From Alcaligenes sp. SORT26 (GTDB lineage Bacteria > Pseudomonadota > Gammaproteobacteria > Burkholderiales > Burkholderiaceae_B), in assembly GCF_017377875.1 (NCBI RefSeq), contig NZ_CP070975.1, positions 3,906,001 through 3,970,000 of the forward strand: DNA of 64,000 bases. The letters run 5' to 3'. Below the pieces are notes generated by a model, which searched no databases, was not told where the DNA came from, and saw only the letters and a program-made list of their open reading frames with translations. How positions within the stretch are numbered: the first letter of the stretch is position 1; each line of letters starts with the position of its first letter. A program made the position numbers and the translations under genes. Shown piece after piece: positions 17,182 to 27,019 of this stretch.

Positions 17182-17289
17182 GGTGATAAGTGTAAGGGCG
17201 AGAGCGAGCTAGGGATAGAGCGCCGGTACAATGGCCGGATCAGCGCTGCTGGCCGTTCTGTTTTCTTGCAACCTTAACTGGTTTTTTCT

Positions 17290-19938
17290 ATGTACGACAC
17301 CCCCACTGTTTCCATGGCTCAATTGCAGGAGCTCAATAGTGCCGAGACGGTCGTCCTGACCGTGAACAAGCGCTATGCCCGCCGTTTGCTGGGCCATTTG
17401 TCGGCCCGCCTTGCCGGAGCAGGGGGGACGGTAGCGGTTCCAGAAATTGTGCCCTTGGGGGCTTGGCTGGGGCAGGCCAGCGACCAGCTTTGTTTTTCCG
17501 AGCAATGGCAACCGGCCGCGCATCAGATGGATCGCTTTGCCGCCTTGCAGCGCTGGGAACACAGTATTGAGCAGTGCGAGGAAGAGGGCTATTTCCTGGA
17601 CGTTGGGCAGGCGGCGCGTCTGGCCTGCGAAGCCGATGCCTTGCTGGATGAATGGAATATTGTATTAAATCCCGGCGAAGCCAGCGTGGACTTCGAGCGT
17701 CTCTTGCAGTGGCGTGCGCATTACCGACAAAGCCTGGAGCAGGCAGATCTGGATGACGCGAATCTGGCCGCTGGGCGTGTGCTGAACGCGGTCAGGGCCG
17801 GAGCCTTGCACATACGTCATCGTCATATGGTGCTGCATGGTTTCCACGAGTACTCGCCGCGCTTGCAGGCCTTATTAAGTGGCTTGCAGGAAATGGGGGT
17901 AGAGATTTTGCGTCTGGAGCATGAAGAGGCTCCGGCAAATCAGGTACACCGGGTGCAGGCGCAAGATGCCGATACCGAATGGCGTTTGGCCGTGCAGTGG
18001 GCTCGTCGTCAAGTGGATGAGGACCCGAAGCGTACGGTCGCCATTGTGGCCGCGCAGTTGGAAACACAATTGCCGCTGGTGCACCGCTTGTTGCGACAGG
18101 CCATGCAGACCGATCACGGTGCTTTGCCTTATAACGTGGCCGCTGCCCGATCCCTGGCAGAGTGGCCGGTCGTCGAAGCGGCCCTGGCCTGGTTGAAAGC
18201 CCTGTTTACGTTGGCGACCAAAGCGCAGGCAGAACCGGCCATGCTGGGCGAGGCTTTGCGTCTGGGGGCGTGTCAGGCCGAGCAGTCCGAGGCCGGAGGC
18301 CGTGCTCGTATTGATAAGGCCTGGCGCGACAATCGCATCACGCAAGTGAGCCGTAAAGAATTTGCCGATATGCTCAGCCACCACACGCCCGAACTGGCCT
18401 TGGCCTGGGGCAAGGCGATGGAGCGTTTCGAGTCTGTGTCAGCCGGTGCTCAAGGTGTGGATACCTGGGCCTCGGTCATGCGGCAGTGTCTGGAAGCCTT
18501 GGGCTTTCCGGGCTCCAGTAGTCTGGACAGTGCCCAGTTTCAAACCCTGGAGGCCTTGGAAACCCTGCTGCTGCAACTGGCGCAGCAAGCACCAGTCTTG
18601 GGTCGCATCAGTGCTTTGAAAGCGCAAAGTGCCTTGGCTCGCATGGCCCGTGAAAACCTGTTCCAGCCGCAACGTGATCCTCAATCGCGTCTGGATGTGC
18701 TGGGTTTTCTGGAGGCTGAAGGCGGGCGCTGGGATGCAGTCTGGGTTCTGGGTCTGACGGACGATATTTTGCCTGCGGCTGTCAAACCGAATCCCTTGAT
18801 TCCAGCCCAGGTGTTGCGTCGGGTGCAGGCTCCTCGCAGTACACCGGAACGAGAGCTGGAATGGGCGCGCTGGATGCTCGCCGCTTTGCTGCGCTGTGGA
18901 AATCAGGTTTTGCTGAGCGCACCTTTGCATCAGGGGGAGCAAGAGCTCAGGCCCAGCCCCTTGATTGTTCATTGGCCGGTACTGGATATGCCTTGGGCGG
19001 TGCAGGCCGAACAGGCCGTTGCGCAAGAGGCTTTATTGGATGAGCAAGGCCCCAGCTTGCGCATGGAAGAGCGCATACGTGGCGGGATCAGTGTGCTGGA
19101 TACACAGGCTCGTAATCCCTTGTGGGCTTTTGTGAAATTCCGTTTGCACGGACAGGCTTTGCCGGATTACGCCCGTGTGGGTGACATGAATACGCGTGGC
19201 ATGTTCTTGCACCGTGCTGTCGAATTGTTCTGGCTGCGAGTGAAGGATCAGGACAGCTTGCATGAGTTGATCGGCGAGGGCTCCTTGCAGGATGTGGTGC
19301 AAGCCTGCGTCGATCAGGCGGCTCAGGAAGAGTTGGCAGATTATGGCCCGGTGCTGCGCAGTCTGGAGATGGAGCGTGGTCTGGCGGTGTTAAGTGAGTA
19401 CACCCATCAAGAAGCCCAGCGCCCCCCATTCGCATTGGGGGCGACGGAGCACGAATTGAGCTGGAACCGTGGTCTGCTGCGCTTGAATCTGCGTCTGGAT
19501 CGCCTGGATGATCTGGCCGATGGCGAACAATTGCTGATGGATTACAAAACCGGCATAGGCGAGCTGCGACCTGATAAAGACTGGTTGCGGCCTAGACCCG
19601 TAAATCTGCAACTGCCGTTTTATGCGGCTGCCTTGCAAGACGAGGGCAGAACTGTCAGTGGTTTGGCCTTTGTGCGCTTGCATGCCCGTCAAGTAGGTTT
19701 AAGCGGTTTGGCTGCTCCCGGCATGGAGATTGAAGGCCTGACCGAATTGGAAAGCGCGCAGCAGTGGACTGCACAAATTGCCCAGTGGAAGCAGGCGGTG
19801 GAAGGTCTGGCTGATGAGTTCCTGCAAGGGCAGGCAGCCAATCAGATCTGGAACCGCAACGATTTGCTGTATTGCGATGTTTTGCCCTTTTTACGTTTAT
19901 TCCAGGAAGACCTCCAGGACAATGGAGGAGAGGTGTAA
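17290..19938 (+). CDS. AddB-like nuclease subunit (PD-(D/E)XK family)
   Basis: An 882-residue protein of the type found beside UvrD-like helicases in beta-proteobacteria and called a probable DNA repair protein. The N-terminal part looks like a degenerate helicase fold (VVLTVNKRYARRLLGHL). The C-terminal RecB-like nuclease holds RLDRLDDL and LLMDYKTG (near residue 740), the metal-binding D...D-Y-K core. With the next gene it should form an AddAB-type double-strand-break resection enzyme. Its stop shares one base with the start of that gene. No clear ribosome site precedes ATG 17290; GTG or ATG alternatives nearby are no better. Confidence 0.88.
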   Translation: MYDTPTVSMAQLQELNSAETVVLTVNKRYARRLLGHLSARLAGAGGTVAVPEIVPLGAWLGQASDQLCFSEQWQPAAHQMDRFAALQRWEHSIEQCEEEGYFLDVGQAARLACEADALLDEWNIVLNPGEASVDFERLLQWRAHYRQSLEQADLDDANLAAGRVLNAVRAGALHIRHRHMVLHGFHEYSPRLQALLSGLQEMGVEILRLEHEEAPANQVHRVQAQDADTEWRLAVQWARRQVDEDPKRTVAIVAAQLETQLPLVHRLLRQAMQTDHGALPYNVAAARSLAEWPVVEAALAWLKALFTLATKAQAEPAMLGEALRLGACQAEQSEAGGRARIDKAWRDNRITQVSRKEFADMLSHHTPELALAWGKAMERFESVSAGAQGVDTWASVMRQCLEALGFPGSSSLDSAQFQTLEALETLLLQLAQQAPVLGRISALKAQSALARMARENLFQPQRDPQSRLDVLGFLEAEGGRWDAVWVLGLTDDILPAAVKPNPLIPAQVLRRVQAPRSTPERELEWARWMLAALLRCGNQVLLSAPLHQGEQELRPSPLIVHWPVLDMPWAVQAEQAVAQEALLDEQGPSLRMEERIRGGISVLDTQARNPLWAFVKFRLHGQALPDYARVGDMNTRGMFLHRAVELFWLRVKDQDSLHELIGEGSLQDVVQACVDQAAQEELADYGPVLRSLEMERGLAVLSEYTHQEAQRPPFALGATEHELSWNRGLLRLNLRLDRLDDLADGEQLLMDYKTGIGELRPDKDWLRPRPVNLQLPFYAAALQDEGRTVSGLAFVRLHARQVGLSGLAAPGMEIEGLTELESAQQWTAQIAQWKQAVEGLADEFLQGQAANQIWNRNDLLYCDVLPFLRLFQEDLQDNGGEV

Positions 19939-22900
19939 TGCTGACAGCCCCTAGCGATAGCCCAGCCCGTGCACGGGCGCTGGACCCCGAGTCCTCTTTT
20001 CTGGTGCAGGCACCCGCAGGCTCGGGCAAGACGGAATTACTGACTGACCGCATTCTGGCTTTGCTGGCTCGTGTTCAGCGGCCAGAAGAAATTGTGGCCA
20101 TCACCTTTACCCGCAAGGCGGCGGCTGAAATGCACGCTCGTGTACTGGAAAAACTGGCCGCGGCGGATCAGGAACGCCCAGCCGAACCGTACCGGGTGCG
20201 TAGTTGGGAATTGGCACGTGCCGCCATGCAGCGCAATCAAGAGCAACAGTGGGATTTGCTGGCTTACCCGGCTCGTCTAAGTATCCGTACGATTGACTCC
20301 TTATGTGCGCACCTGGTGCGTGCCATGCCCTGGATTACCGGCTTGGGCGGCGTGCCCGCCATTACCGACAAGGCTCAGGAGCACTACGAAGCCGCCGCTT
20401 GGGCCACGTTAGAAATGGCTGAAAGCGTACCCAGCGTGGCGCGTTTTCTGGAGCATATGGATGTCAACTTGCTCCAGGCACAGGCACTGTTGGCCGGTAT
20501 GCTGGCTAGCCGGGATCAGTGGTTGCCCGCGGTAGGTCAGGGCGGTGATGTGGCGCTTTTGCAAGACAGTTTGCGCGAGGTGGTAGAGCAGCAGTTACAG
20601 CAATTAAGTGACTGCCTTCCCCCCGGCTGGGCGCGAACCCTGGCGCCCTTGGCCTGCTTTGCGGCATCGAATCTGGAAAGCGGTGATGTGTTGGCCCTGG
20701 CAGATTGGCAAGGCGATAACTTGGCCCCAGTCATGGACGATTTGCCGCGCTGGCGCGGTTTGGCCGCCTTGTTGCTGACCGATAAGGGCGATCTACGTAA
20801 AAGCCTGACGGTGCGTAATGGTTTCCCACCTAAAACCGCTCAAAAAGAAATGCTGACCGAATGGCTGGGCAATTTCCTGGGGATGGAGCCCTGGATTTCG
20901 CGCCTGGCCAGTGCCCGCTTGTTGCCTGCCCAGTATTCCGAACAGCAGCAAGAGGTGCTCTCTAATCTGATTCAGGTCTTGTGGCTGGCTGCGGCGCAAC
21001 TGAAGCTGCGCTTTGCCGAGAAGGCCGAGGTCGACTTCACCGAGATCGCCCAGCGTGCGCTGCAGGCTTTGGGCGATGCCGACGAGCCGGGCGAATTGTT
21101 GCTGCGCATGGACAGATCCATACGCCATTTGCTGGTGGACGAATTCCAGGACACTAGCCAGTCTCAAGTGCAATTGCTGGAGCGCTTGACCAGTGGTTGG
21201 GAGCCGGACGACGGGCGTAGCCTGTTCTTGGTGGGCGACCCCATGCAGTCCATTTACCGCTTCCGCAAAGCCGAAGTGGGCTTGTTTCTGCAGGTCTGGC
21301 AAGCCAGATGTCTGGGTGAGGTAGAGCTGGAGCCGCTGAACCTGAGCAATAACTTCCGCTCGCACCCGCGTTTGGTGGAGTGGGTGAACAAGGTGGGGGC
21401 GCAACTGTTCCCGGCTCAACCTGACCCGGATCTGGGCATGGTGACGTATGAACATTCCACGGCTTTCAAACCTGATATTCCTGAATGGGCAGTGCAGTTC
21501 CATCCTTCCTGGCATTTTCGGGTTGCGCGTGGTGAGGATGCGGTGCCTTCACAGCAAGCAGCGCAGGAGCGGGCTGTCGAGGAAGCAGTGCAATGTGCGG
21601 CGCAGGCGTTGGAGCGTTATCAGGAGAGCGAACATCCGGTAGCCATCCTTGTGCGGGCGCGCTCACACTTGCATGGTCTGGTACGCAAACTGGGCGAGCA
21701 GGGCATACCGTGTCGAGCGGTAGAGCTGGAGCCTTTGCAGCAGCGTCCTGTGGTGGCGGATTTGGTGCAGCTAGTGCGTGCGCTGGCGCATCCGGCTGAT
21801 CGTCTGGCCTGGCTGTCTGTGTTGCGTTCTCCCTTGATCGGTTTGCGCTTGGACAGCCTGCATCGCCTGTGTGCCTTGCATCCGACGCAGACCCTGGCCG
21901 AGCTAACACACAATCAGGATTTTGAAGACTGGGAGCCGAATGAGCGTGCCCGTCTTTTGTTTGCCTGCCAAATTCTGCTGGACCGGGGTAATCGCAGTGG
22001 TTTGATGCCTTTTGCGGGCTGGGTGCAGGAGTGCTGGACGCGTTTGGGCGGGTCGCAGGTGTACCCAAGCCTGGCCGATCAGGCAGATGCGGAACAAGTC
22101 TTGCGGCTGCTGGAAGAGCTGTGTCCGTACGGGCCGCCCGATCAGCAGCAGTTGCAGGCCCGCGTGGAATCCCTGTACGCCACGCCGCAAGGCACGGGCA
22201 AGGCCGTGGAGGTGATGACGATTCACAAATCCAAAGGCCTGGAGTTTGAAACCGTCATCTTGTTTGGTTTGCATAAACAGTCTGCTGCGGACTCCGAGCC
22301 CTTGATCCGCCTGGAGCATAGCGCCGAGCGCCTGATTCTGGGACCGATCAGTCATAAAGGCAGTGAGCAGCGTGACCCGGTCTCGCAGTTTCTGGCTGCA
22401 CGGGAGCGTATCCGGGCGGAGCAGGAAAGCCACCGCCTCTTGTATGTGGCCTTAACCCGCGCTCGTCAGGAACTGCATTTGTTTGCAGAGCTGAGCATCA
22501 CTCAGGATAAAGGCCTGCGTGACCCGGATGGTCGCTCTTTGTTAAGCCGTGTCTGGCCGGTACTGGTTCAGCCGGAAGCCCCCGTCTGGCAAGCCGAGCA
22601 AGGCGTGTTGCAAGAAAATGCAGGGCAGAGCTCTGCCGCCTTGTTGCAGCGTGTCCTCAGCCTGCCTGCAGCGCCTCCCGAGCAGTTGCAGGCAGCGACT
22701 TCGCAATATCAAAGCTGGCAGTGGTCTTTGGACACGACCCACGAAAAAGCCATTGGGACCGTTGCCCACGACTGGCTGGAAAAGCTGGGGCGTGAAGGAC
22801 TGGAGCAATGGCCAGTAGAGCGTTTGCAACAAGGCCGCAGCGTGATGCGCCGTCAATTGTTGCGAGCCGGGGTGCCTGCCAACTATCTGGATGAGGCGGC

Positions 22901-23240
22901 CCAATCCTTGTTTGAGGCGATTGCCGCAACCGTACAGACCGAACGGGGCCGCTGGTTGCTGGGTGTTACCCGTGCGTACCGCGAATGGTCTTTGCTGGAT
23001 GTCAGCGGTCGGGTGTCGATTATTGACTTGGCGATTTCCCAGGAGGATCACTGGCTGGTTGTGGATTACAAGACCGGACGGCCTGCCGAGCATGAAAGCC
23101 AGGACGATTTTGCGGCGCGCATGCTGCTGCGTTATGCACCGCAATTACAGCGTTATTGTGAGCAGGTGCAGGCTCTGGATGGACGCCCCGCGCAGGCTGC
23201 GCTTTATTTCCCGAGGGCCGATCTTTGGCTGCCGTATTAA
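19938..23240 (+). CDS. AddA-like helicase-nuclease (UvrD/Rep family with RecB nuclease)
   Basis: An 1100-residue protein. Superfamily-1 motifs occur in order: QAPAGSGKTELL (Walker A), ITFTRKAAAEM, LLVDEFQDTSQSQ (Walker B), FLVGDPMQSIYRFRKAE, NNFRS, MTIHKSKGLEFETV and LYVALTRARQEL; a C-terminal nuclease carries IIDLAISQ and VVDYKTG. It processes double-strand ends for RecA. Start: ATG 19938, overlapping the previous stop as TAATG. It differs from RecBCD by fusing helicase and nuclease while the partner is also a nuclease. Confidence 0.93.
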   Translation: MLTAPSDSPARARALDPESSFLVQAPAGSGKTELLTDRILALLARVQRPEEIVAITFTRKAAAEMHARVLEKLAAADQERPAEPYRVRSWELARAAMQRNQEQQWDLLAYPARLSIRTIDSLCAHLVRAMPWITGLGGVPAITDKAQEHYEAAAWATLEMAESVPSVARFLEHMDVNLLQAQALLAGMLASRDQWLPAVGQGGDVALLQDSLREVVEQQLQQLSDCLPPGWARTLAPLACFAASNLESGDVLALADWQGDNLAPVMDDLPRWRGLAALLLTDKGDLRKSLTVRNGFPPKTAQKEMLTEWLGNFLGMEPWISRLASARLLPAQYSEQQQEVLSNLIQVLWLAAAQLKLRFAEKAEVDFTEIAQRALQALGDADEPGELLLRMDRSIRHLLVDEFQDTSQSQVQLLERLTSGWEPDDGRSLFLVGDPMQSIYRFRKAEVGLFLQVWQARCLGEVELEPLNLSNNFRSHPRLVEWVNKVGAQLFPAQPDPDLGMVTYEHSTAFKPDIPEWAVQFHPSWHFRVARGEDAVPSQQAAQERAVEEAVQCAAQALERYQESEHPVAILVRARSHLHGLVRKLGEQGIPCRAVELEPLQQRPVVADLVQLVRALAHPADRLAWLSVLRSPLIGLRLDSLHRLCALHPTQTLAELTHNQDFEDWEPNERARLLFACQILLDRGNRSGLMPFAGWVQECWTRLGGSQVYPSLADQADAEQVLRLLEELCPYGPPDQQQLQARVESLYATPQGTGKAVEVMTIHKSKGLEFETVILFGLHKQSAADSEPLIRLEHSAERLILGPISHKGSEQRDPVSQFLAARERIRAEQESHRLLYVALTRARQELHLFAELSITQDKGLRDPDGRSLLSRVWPVLVQPEAPVWQAEQGVLQENAGQSSAALLQRVLSLPAAPPEQLQAATSQYQSWQWSLDTTHEKAIGTVAHDWLEKLGREGLEQWPVERLQQGRSVMRRQLLRAGVPANYLDEAAQSLFEAIAATVQTERGRWLLGVTRAYREWSLLDVSGRVSIIDLAISQEDHWLVVDYKTGRPAEHESQDDFAARMLLRYAPQLQRYCEQVQALDGRPAQAALYFPRADLWLPY

Positions 23241-23255
23241 TGCTACACTACTGGT

Positions 23256-23351
23256 CGGCGGGCCCCTCCGCATGGTTCGGCGGTGAATCTGGTCAGGTCG
23301 GGAACGAAGCAGCCACAGCCGTGCAGAATCAGTGCCGGAGTCAGGCTCGCC
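23256..23351 (+). ncRNA. ffs: Small SRP RNA (4.5S RNA)
   Basis: The diagnostic Ffh-binding core GGTCAGGTC, GGAA, then GAAGCAGCC lies at 23291-23313, flanked by complementary ends GGCGGGCC and GGCTCGCC that close one long hairpin. It guides Ffh/FtsY targeting of membrane proteins. Placement directly upstream of dnaX is common in beta-proteobacteria. The exact ends are estimated from the pairing. About 118 bp to dnaX hold its promoter. Confidence 0.93.
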
Positions 23352-23469
23352 ACTTCATTTGCTTATCGGGTTATGCGCGCCCGGTCTATCTGCTTCCCTT
23401 CAGCACCGAATCCGGTACACTTTTCCTTTCGCTTATTTGTATTGATGGTTCACGCCGTCCGGAATTCGC

Positions 23470-25935
23470 ATGACCTATCTCGTTCTGGCCCGCAAGTGGC
23501 GCCCTCGCTCCTTTGACACCCTGGTTGGTCAGGACCACGTGGTGCGCGCACTGACGCACGCTCTGGATACCCAGCGCCTGCACCATGCCTGGCTGTTTAC
23601 AGGCACACGCGGCGTGGGCAAGACCACCTTGTCGCGTATTCTGGCCAAGTCGCTGAACTGCGAAACCGGCATCACCTCCAAGCCCTGTGGCGTTTGCCGC
23701 GCTTGTACGGAAATTGATGCTGGCCGCTTTATTGATTATGTAGAGCTGGACGCTGCCTCCAACCGGGGTGTGGAGGAAATGACCCAGTTGCTGGAGCAGG
23801 CGGTCTACGCCCCCAGCTCGGGCCGTTACAAGGTCTACATGATTGACGAAGTTCACATGCTGACCGGGCACGCCTTTAACGCCATGCTCAAGACGCTGGA
23901 AGAACCGCCAGCGCACGTCAAATTCATTCTGGCGACCACGGACCCGCAAAAAATCCCGGTCACAGTCTTGTCGCGCTGTCTGCAATTCAATTTGAAGCAG
24001 ATGACAGTGCCTGCGATTGTGGGCCACCTGCAAGACATTCTGACCCAGGAAAAAATGCAGTTCGAGCTGCCCGCCTTGCGTTTGCTGGCGCAGGCAGCCG
24101 ATGGCTCCATGCGAGATGCTTTGTCGCTTAGCGATCAGGCCATTGCTTATAGTGCTGGCGATCTTAGCGCTCAGGCCGTGCAAGCCATGTTGGGCACCAT
24201 TGATCAACGCCACCTGGCGCAATTGCTGCAAGCGCTGGTCGCTTACGATGCGCAGGCCATTATGGGTGTGGCCGATGATCTGGCCTTGCGTGGTCTGTCT
24301 TACTCGGGCGCTCTGGCTGATCTGGCAACCTTGTTGTCCCGTATCGCCATCGAGCAACGCATTCCCGGCACGATTTCGGATGATGATCCCTTGGCAGCGG
24401 CGGTGCGGCAATTGGCGCCTACGCTCTCGCCTGATCATGTGCAGTTGTTTTACTCGGTAGCCGTGCATAGCCGCCAGGAGCTGTCTTTAGCGCCTGATGA
24501 GTACGCCGGTTTTGTGATGGCGTGCTTGCGTATGCTGGCCTTGTTGCCCGAGCCTGTCTCGGCCTATGTGCCACCGCCAGCAGGGCCTTCGGGGTCTGAT
24601 ACTGCTGGTGCTAGTGCTAGTGCTAGTGCTGGTGCTGGTGCTGGTGCTGGTGCTGGTGCGGCTCAGGCTGCTCCCGCTCCTGCGACAACTCCAGTTGCTT
24701 CAGTGGCTGCTTCTGCAGTCCCTGTTGATGCCGCTGCTTCTGCCGCGCCTGTACAGAAAGCTGCGCAGGGTGCCCAAACAGAGCCGAGCACGCAAACGGC
24801 ACATGCAGTGCAAACAACTCCGCCTGTGTCTGATCCACAGGCTGCGTCTCAGCAGGCACAAGCCTCTGCCCCTGCAGACGCTCCGGCCGCTGACTCTGCT
24901 AGTGCTCATGCAGCCCAAGCAGCGCCTGTCGAAGAATCCATTCCTGCGGACGACGATTTTGTCCCTGCCTGGGAAGATGCTCCTGAGCCTGCCGGTGCAG
25001 GGGTCAGCTATGACTCTTCAGAGTCTGCCCCAGCGGATGCAAATTTTGACGCCCGTTCCGCGACCAGTCAGCCTCAAGAAGCTGCGACCGCAGTTGCTGA
25101 CAACAGCGCTGTTGAAGCCGCCCAAGCGCTATCAACGCCTTCCGCTCCGTCAGCCCAGCCAGCCGCAGAGTCCACCTCCGCAGGCCAGGTAGACTCCTCT
25201 GCCGACCCTGCCGCAGAACCTTCCAAAGCTCAGGGCAAGAGTAGCGCTCAACCCCTGATGTCTTCCCAGGCCCAGGCTGCCACTCGTGTGGAGCCCGTGG
25301 CAGAGGACGCTTCCGCTGCGGTAGCGACTCAGGATGGCCAGCAAGAGCCCGCCTGGGTGTCCGAGGGCATGGACGAAGAGTTCGAGAATTATCAACCCCT
25401 GGATATGGACGCGGCCCTGGCCGAAGAAGAGGGCGATGTGCCCTCCGTGTCCATGTCTGATCGTTTCATGCCCGACACCGAACTGGGTTTGCCCGTACCG
25501 CAAAGCGGCTCGGACAGCCCCCGTGTGGTGCGTCTGGGTGGGATGAAAGCAGAGACCTGGCCCGATGTCGCCACCAGTCTGCCATTAAGTGGCTGGGCCG
25601 CTGAACTGGCTCGTCAAAGCGAATGGCTGGGTGTGAAAGGGCAGGAAATTCACCTGCGTGCCAAAATCAAGGCCACTGAAGGCAGCCAGGGCAAAGCGCG
25701 CTTGCGCACCGTCTTGTCGGAATACTTTGCCCAGTCCATTCAGTTGGTGATCGAATACGGGGATACCGGTGATGCCACCGCGCATGCCGTGGAGCAGGCC
25801 AAGCTGGCCGAACGCCAACGGCAGGCTGAAGAGCAAGTTACCCGGGATCCCTTTGTCTTGAGCCTGATCCAGGATTTTGACGGTAGCGTCAAAGCAGGGT
25901 CGATCAAGGCAACTCCTTTGGTTCGGGCCGCCTGA
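23470..25935 (+). CDS. dnaX: DNA polymerase III subunits tau/gamma
   Basis: An 821-residue clamp-loader ATPase. Walker A is GTRGVGKT (45-52), the zinc module uses Cys64, Cys73, Cys76 and Cys79, the Walker B DExx box is IDEVHM (about 125-130), and the Arg finger sits in LSRC (167-170). After domain III (ends near 360) comes an unusually long Ala/Pro/Ser/Gln-rich linker to about residue 655, containing a tandem Ala-Gly repeat. The conserved tau C-terminal domain follows. I see no A-rich slippery heptamer like that of E. coli, so separate gamma production by frameshift is doubtful. Confidence 0.96.
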   Translation: MTYLVLARKWRPRSFDTLVGQDHVVRALTHALDTQRLHHAWLFTGTRGVGKTTLSRILAKSLNCETGITSKPCGVCRACTEIDAGRFIDYVELDAASNRGVEEMTQLLEQAVYAPSSGRYKVYMIDEVHMLTGHAFNAMLKTLEEPPAHVKFILATTDPQKIPVTVLSRCLQFNLKQMTVPAIVGHLQDILTQEKMQFELPALRLLAQAADGSMRDALSLSDQAIAYSAGDLSAQAVQAMLGTIDQRHLAQLLQALVAYDAQAIMGVADDLALRGLSYSGALADLATLLSRIAIEQRIPGTISDDDPLAAAVRQLAPTLSPDHVQLFYSVAVHSRQELSLAPDEYAGFVMACLRMLALLPEPVSAYVPPPAGPSGSDTAGASASASAGAGAGAGAGAAQAAPAPATTPVASVAASAVPVDAAASAAPVQKAAQGAQTEPSTQTAHAVQTTPPVSDPQAASQQAQASAPADAPAADSASAHAAQAAPVEESIPADDDFVPAWEDAPEPAGAGVSYDSSESAPADANFDARSATSQPQEAATAVADNSAVEAAQALSTPSAPSAQPAAESTSAGQVDSSADPAAEPSKAQGKSSAQPLMSSQAQAATRVEPVAEDASAAVATQDGQQEPAWVSEGMDEEFENYQPLDMDAALAEEEGDVPSVSMSDRFMPDTELGLPVPQSGSDSPRVVRLGGMKAETWPDVATSLPLSGWAAELARQSEWLGVKGQEIHLRAKIKATEGSQGKARLRTVLSEYFAQSIQLVIEYGDTGDATAHAVEQAKLAERQRQAEEQVTRDPFVLSLIQDFDGSVKAGSIKATPLVRAA
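24604..24659 (+). repeat. In-frame hexanucleotide tandem repeat in dnaX
   Basis: About nine copies of a six-base unit GCTGGT or GCTAGT encode alternating Ala-Gly and Ala-Ser (from residue about 379) in the linker between domains III and IV. Because the unit is two codons, gain or loss of copies changes linker length without breaking the frame. Confidence 0.9.
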
Positions 25936-25977
25936 AATGGCCCCTTGTCAATTTAAATCAATCAGGAAAACCAAACC

Positions 25978-26304
25978 ATGATGAAAGGTCAGATTGCCGG
26001 CTTGATGCGCCAGGCGCAGCAAATGCAGGAAAACATGAAAAAGGCCCAGGAAGCCTTGGCCGAGATCGAGGTCGAAGGCGTTTCCGGTGGTGGTCTGGTC
26101 AAGGTCACCATGAACTGCCGCCATGATGTGCGCCGCGTCTCTATCGACCCCAGCCTGCTGGAAGACGAAAAAGAGATGCTGGAAGATTTGATTGCTGCTG
26201 CCTTTAACGATGCACAGCGCAAAGCCGAGGCAACTTCGCAGGAAAAAATGGCGGGTGTGACCGCTGGCCTGCCACTGCCACCCGGTATGAAGCTGCCGTT
26301 CTAA
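25978..26304 (+). CDS. ybaB: YbaB/EbfC nucleoid-associated protein
   Basis: A 108-residue DNA-binding protein of the YbaB/EbfC family: basic N-terminal helix, [25 protein letters not shown], then [22 protein letters not shown] and [15 protein letters not shown]. It forms a tweezer-like dimer. It sits between dnaX (42 bp) and recR (TAATG overlap) in the conserved dnaX-ybaB-recR order. Confidence 0.96.
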   Translation: MMKGQIAGLMRQAQQMQENMKKAQEALAEIEVEGVSGGGLVKVTMNCRHDVRRVSIDPSLLEDEKEMLEDLIAAAFNDAQRKAEATSQEKMAGVTAGLPLPPGMKLPF

Positions 26305-26915
26305 TGAACGAACCGCAGATCGCTGAGCCCGAACCGCTTCGGGCTCTGATCCAGGCTCTGCGTCGGCTACCCGGTGTGGGCGAGCGTAGTGCTCGCCGCA
26401 TGGCCTACCACTTGTTGCAACACGATCTGGTAGGCGCCGACCAATTGAGCCGCGCTCTTGAACATGCCACTACGGCATTGCAGCACTGTCAGCGCTGTAA
26501 TGGTTTCACTGTTCAACCTATCTGTGAAACCTGTGCCAATCCCCGCCGTGATCCGGCGTTGTTGTGTGTGGTGGAGACGCCTGCTGATCAAAACATGATC
26601 GAGGCCACGCATGGCTATCGAGGCCTTTACTATGTGCTGATGGGGCGCTTGACGCCGCTGGAAGGCATAGGCCCGGATGCCTTGCAATTTGACCGCTTGC
26701 TAGAGCGAGCTGGTGATGGCCAAGTGCAGGAAGTGATACTAGCGACTAATTTCACCGCAGAGGGCGAAACCACCGCCCATCATCTGGCGGAGATGCTCAG
26801 TAGCCAAGGTTTGAAAGTGACTCGTCTGGCCCGCGGTGTGCCAGCGGGAAGCGAACTGGAGTATGTAGACCCCAGTACCATTGCCTGGGCGCTAATGGAG
26901 CGTCGCGCCACCTAA
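26304..26915 (+). CDS. recR: Recombination mediator RecR
   Basis: A 203-residue RecR. After the N-terminal HhH ([18 protein letters not shown]), a four-cysteine zinc finger (CQRC near 67-70, CETC 15 residues on) leads into the Toprim domain ([15 protein letters not shown]) and a Walker-B-like C terminus. With RecF/RecO it loads RecA on gapped DNA. Last gene of the dnaX unit. Confidence 0.97.
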   Translation: MNEPQIAEPEPLRALIQALRRLPGVGERSARRMAYHLLQHDLVGADQLSRALEHATTALQHCQRCNGFTVQPICETCANPRRDPALLCVVETPADQNMIEATHGYRGLYYVLMGRLTPLEGIGPDALQFDRLLERAGDGQVQEVILATNFTAEGETTAHHLAEMLSSQGLKVTRLARGVPAGSELEYVDPSTIAWALMERRAT

Positions 26916-26937
26916 TCAGGTTTGACCGCTTAGTGGA

Positions 26938-26965
26938 CAAGGGGGGGACACCCCCTTTTGTTTTT
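26938..26965 (+). terminator. Terminator after recR
   Basis: Stem AAGGGGG/CCCCCTT with loop GGACA and a T-rich tail. It closes the dnaX-ybaB-recR transcript 55 bp before the ABC transporter gene start. Confidence 0.75.
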
Positions 26966-27019
26966 AGTATAAGTATTAAACCTAAAAAGTTAATGACCAA
27001 CAACAAGAAGGGGATTGCC

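Noticed and set aside
24566-25192. A Leu-rich 208-codon frame in the +1 frame of dnaX
   Set aside because: It arises from reading the GCTGGT repeat in another frame; dnaX itself is clearly coding.
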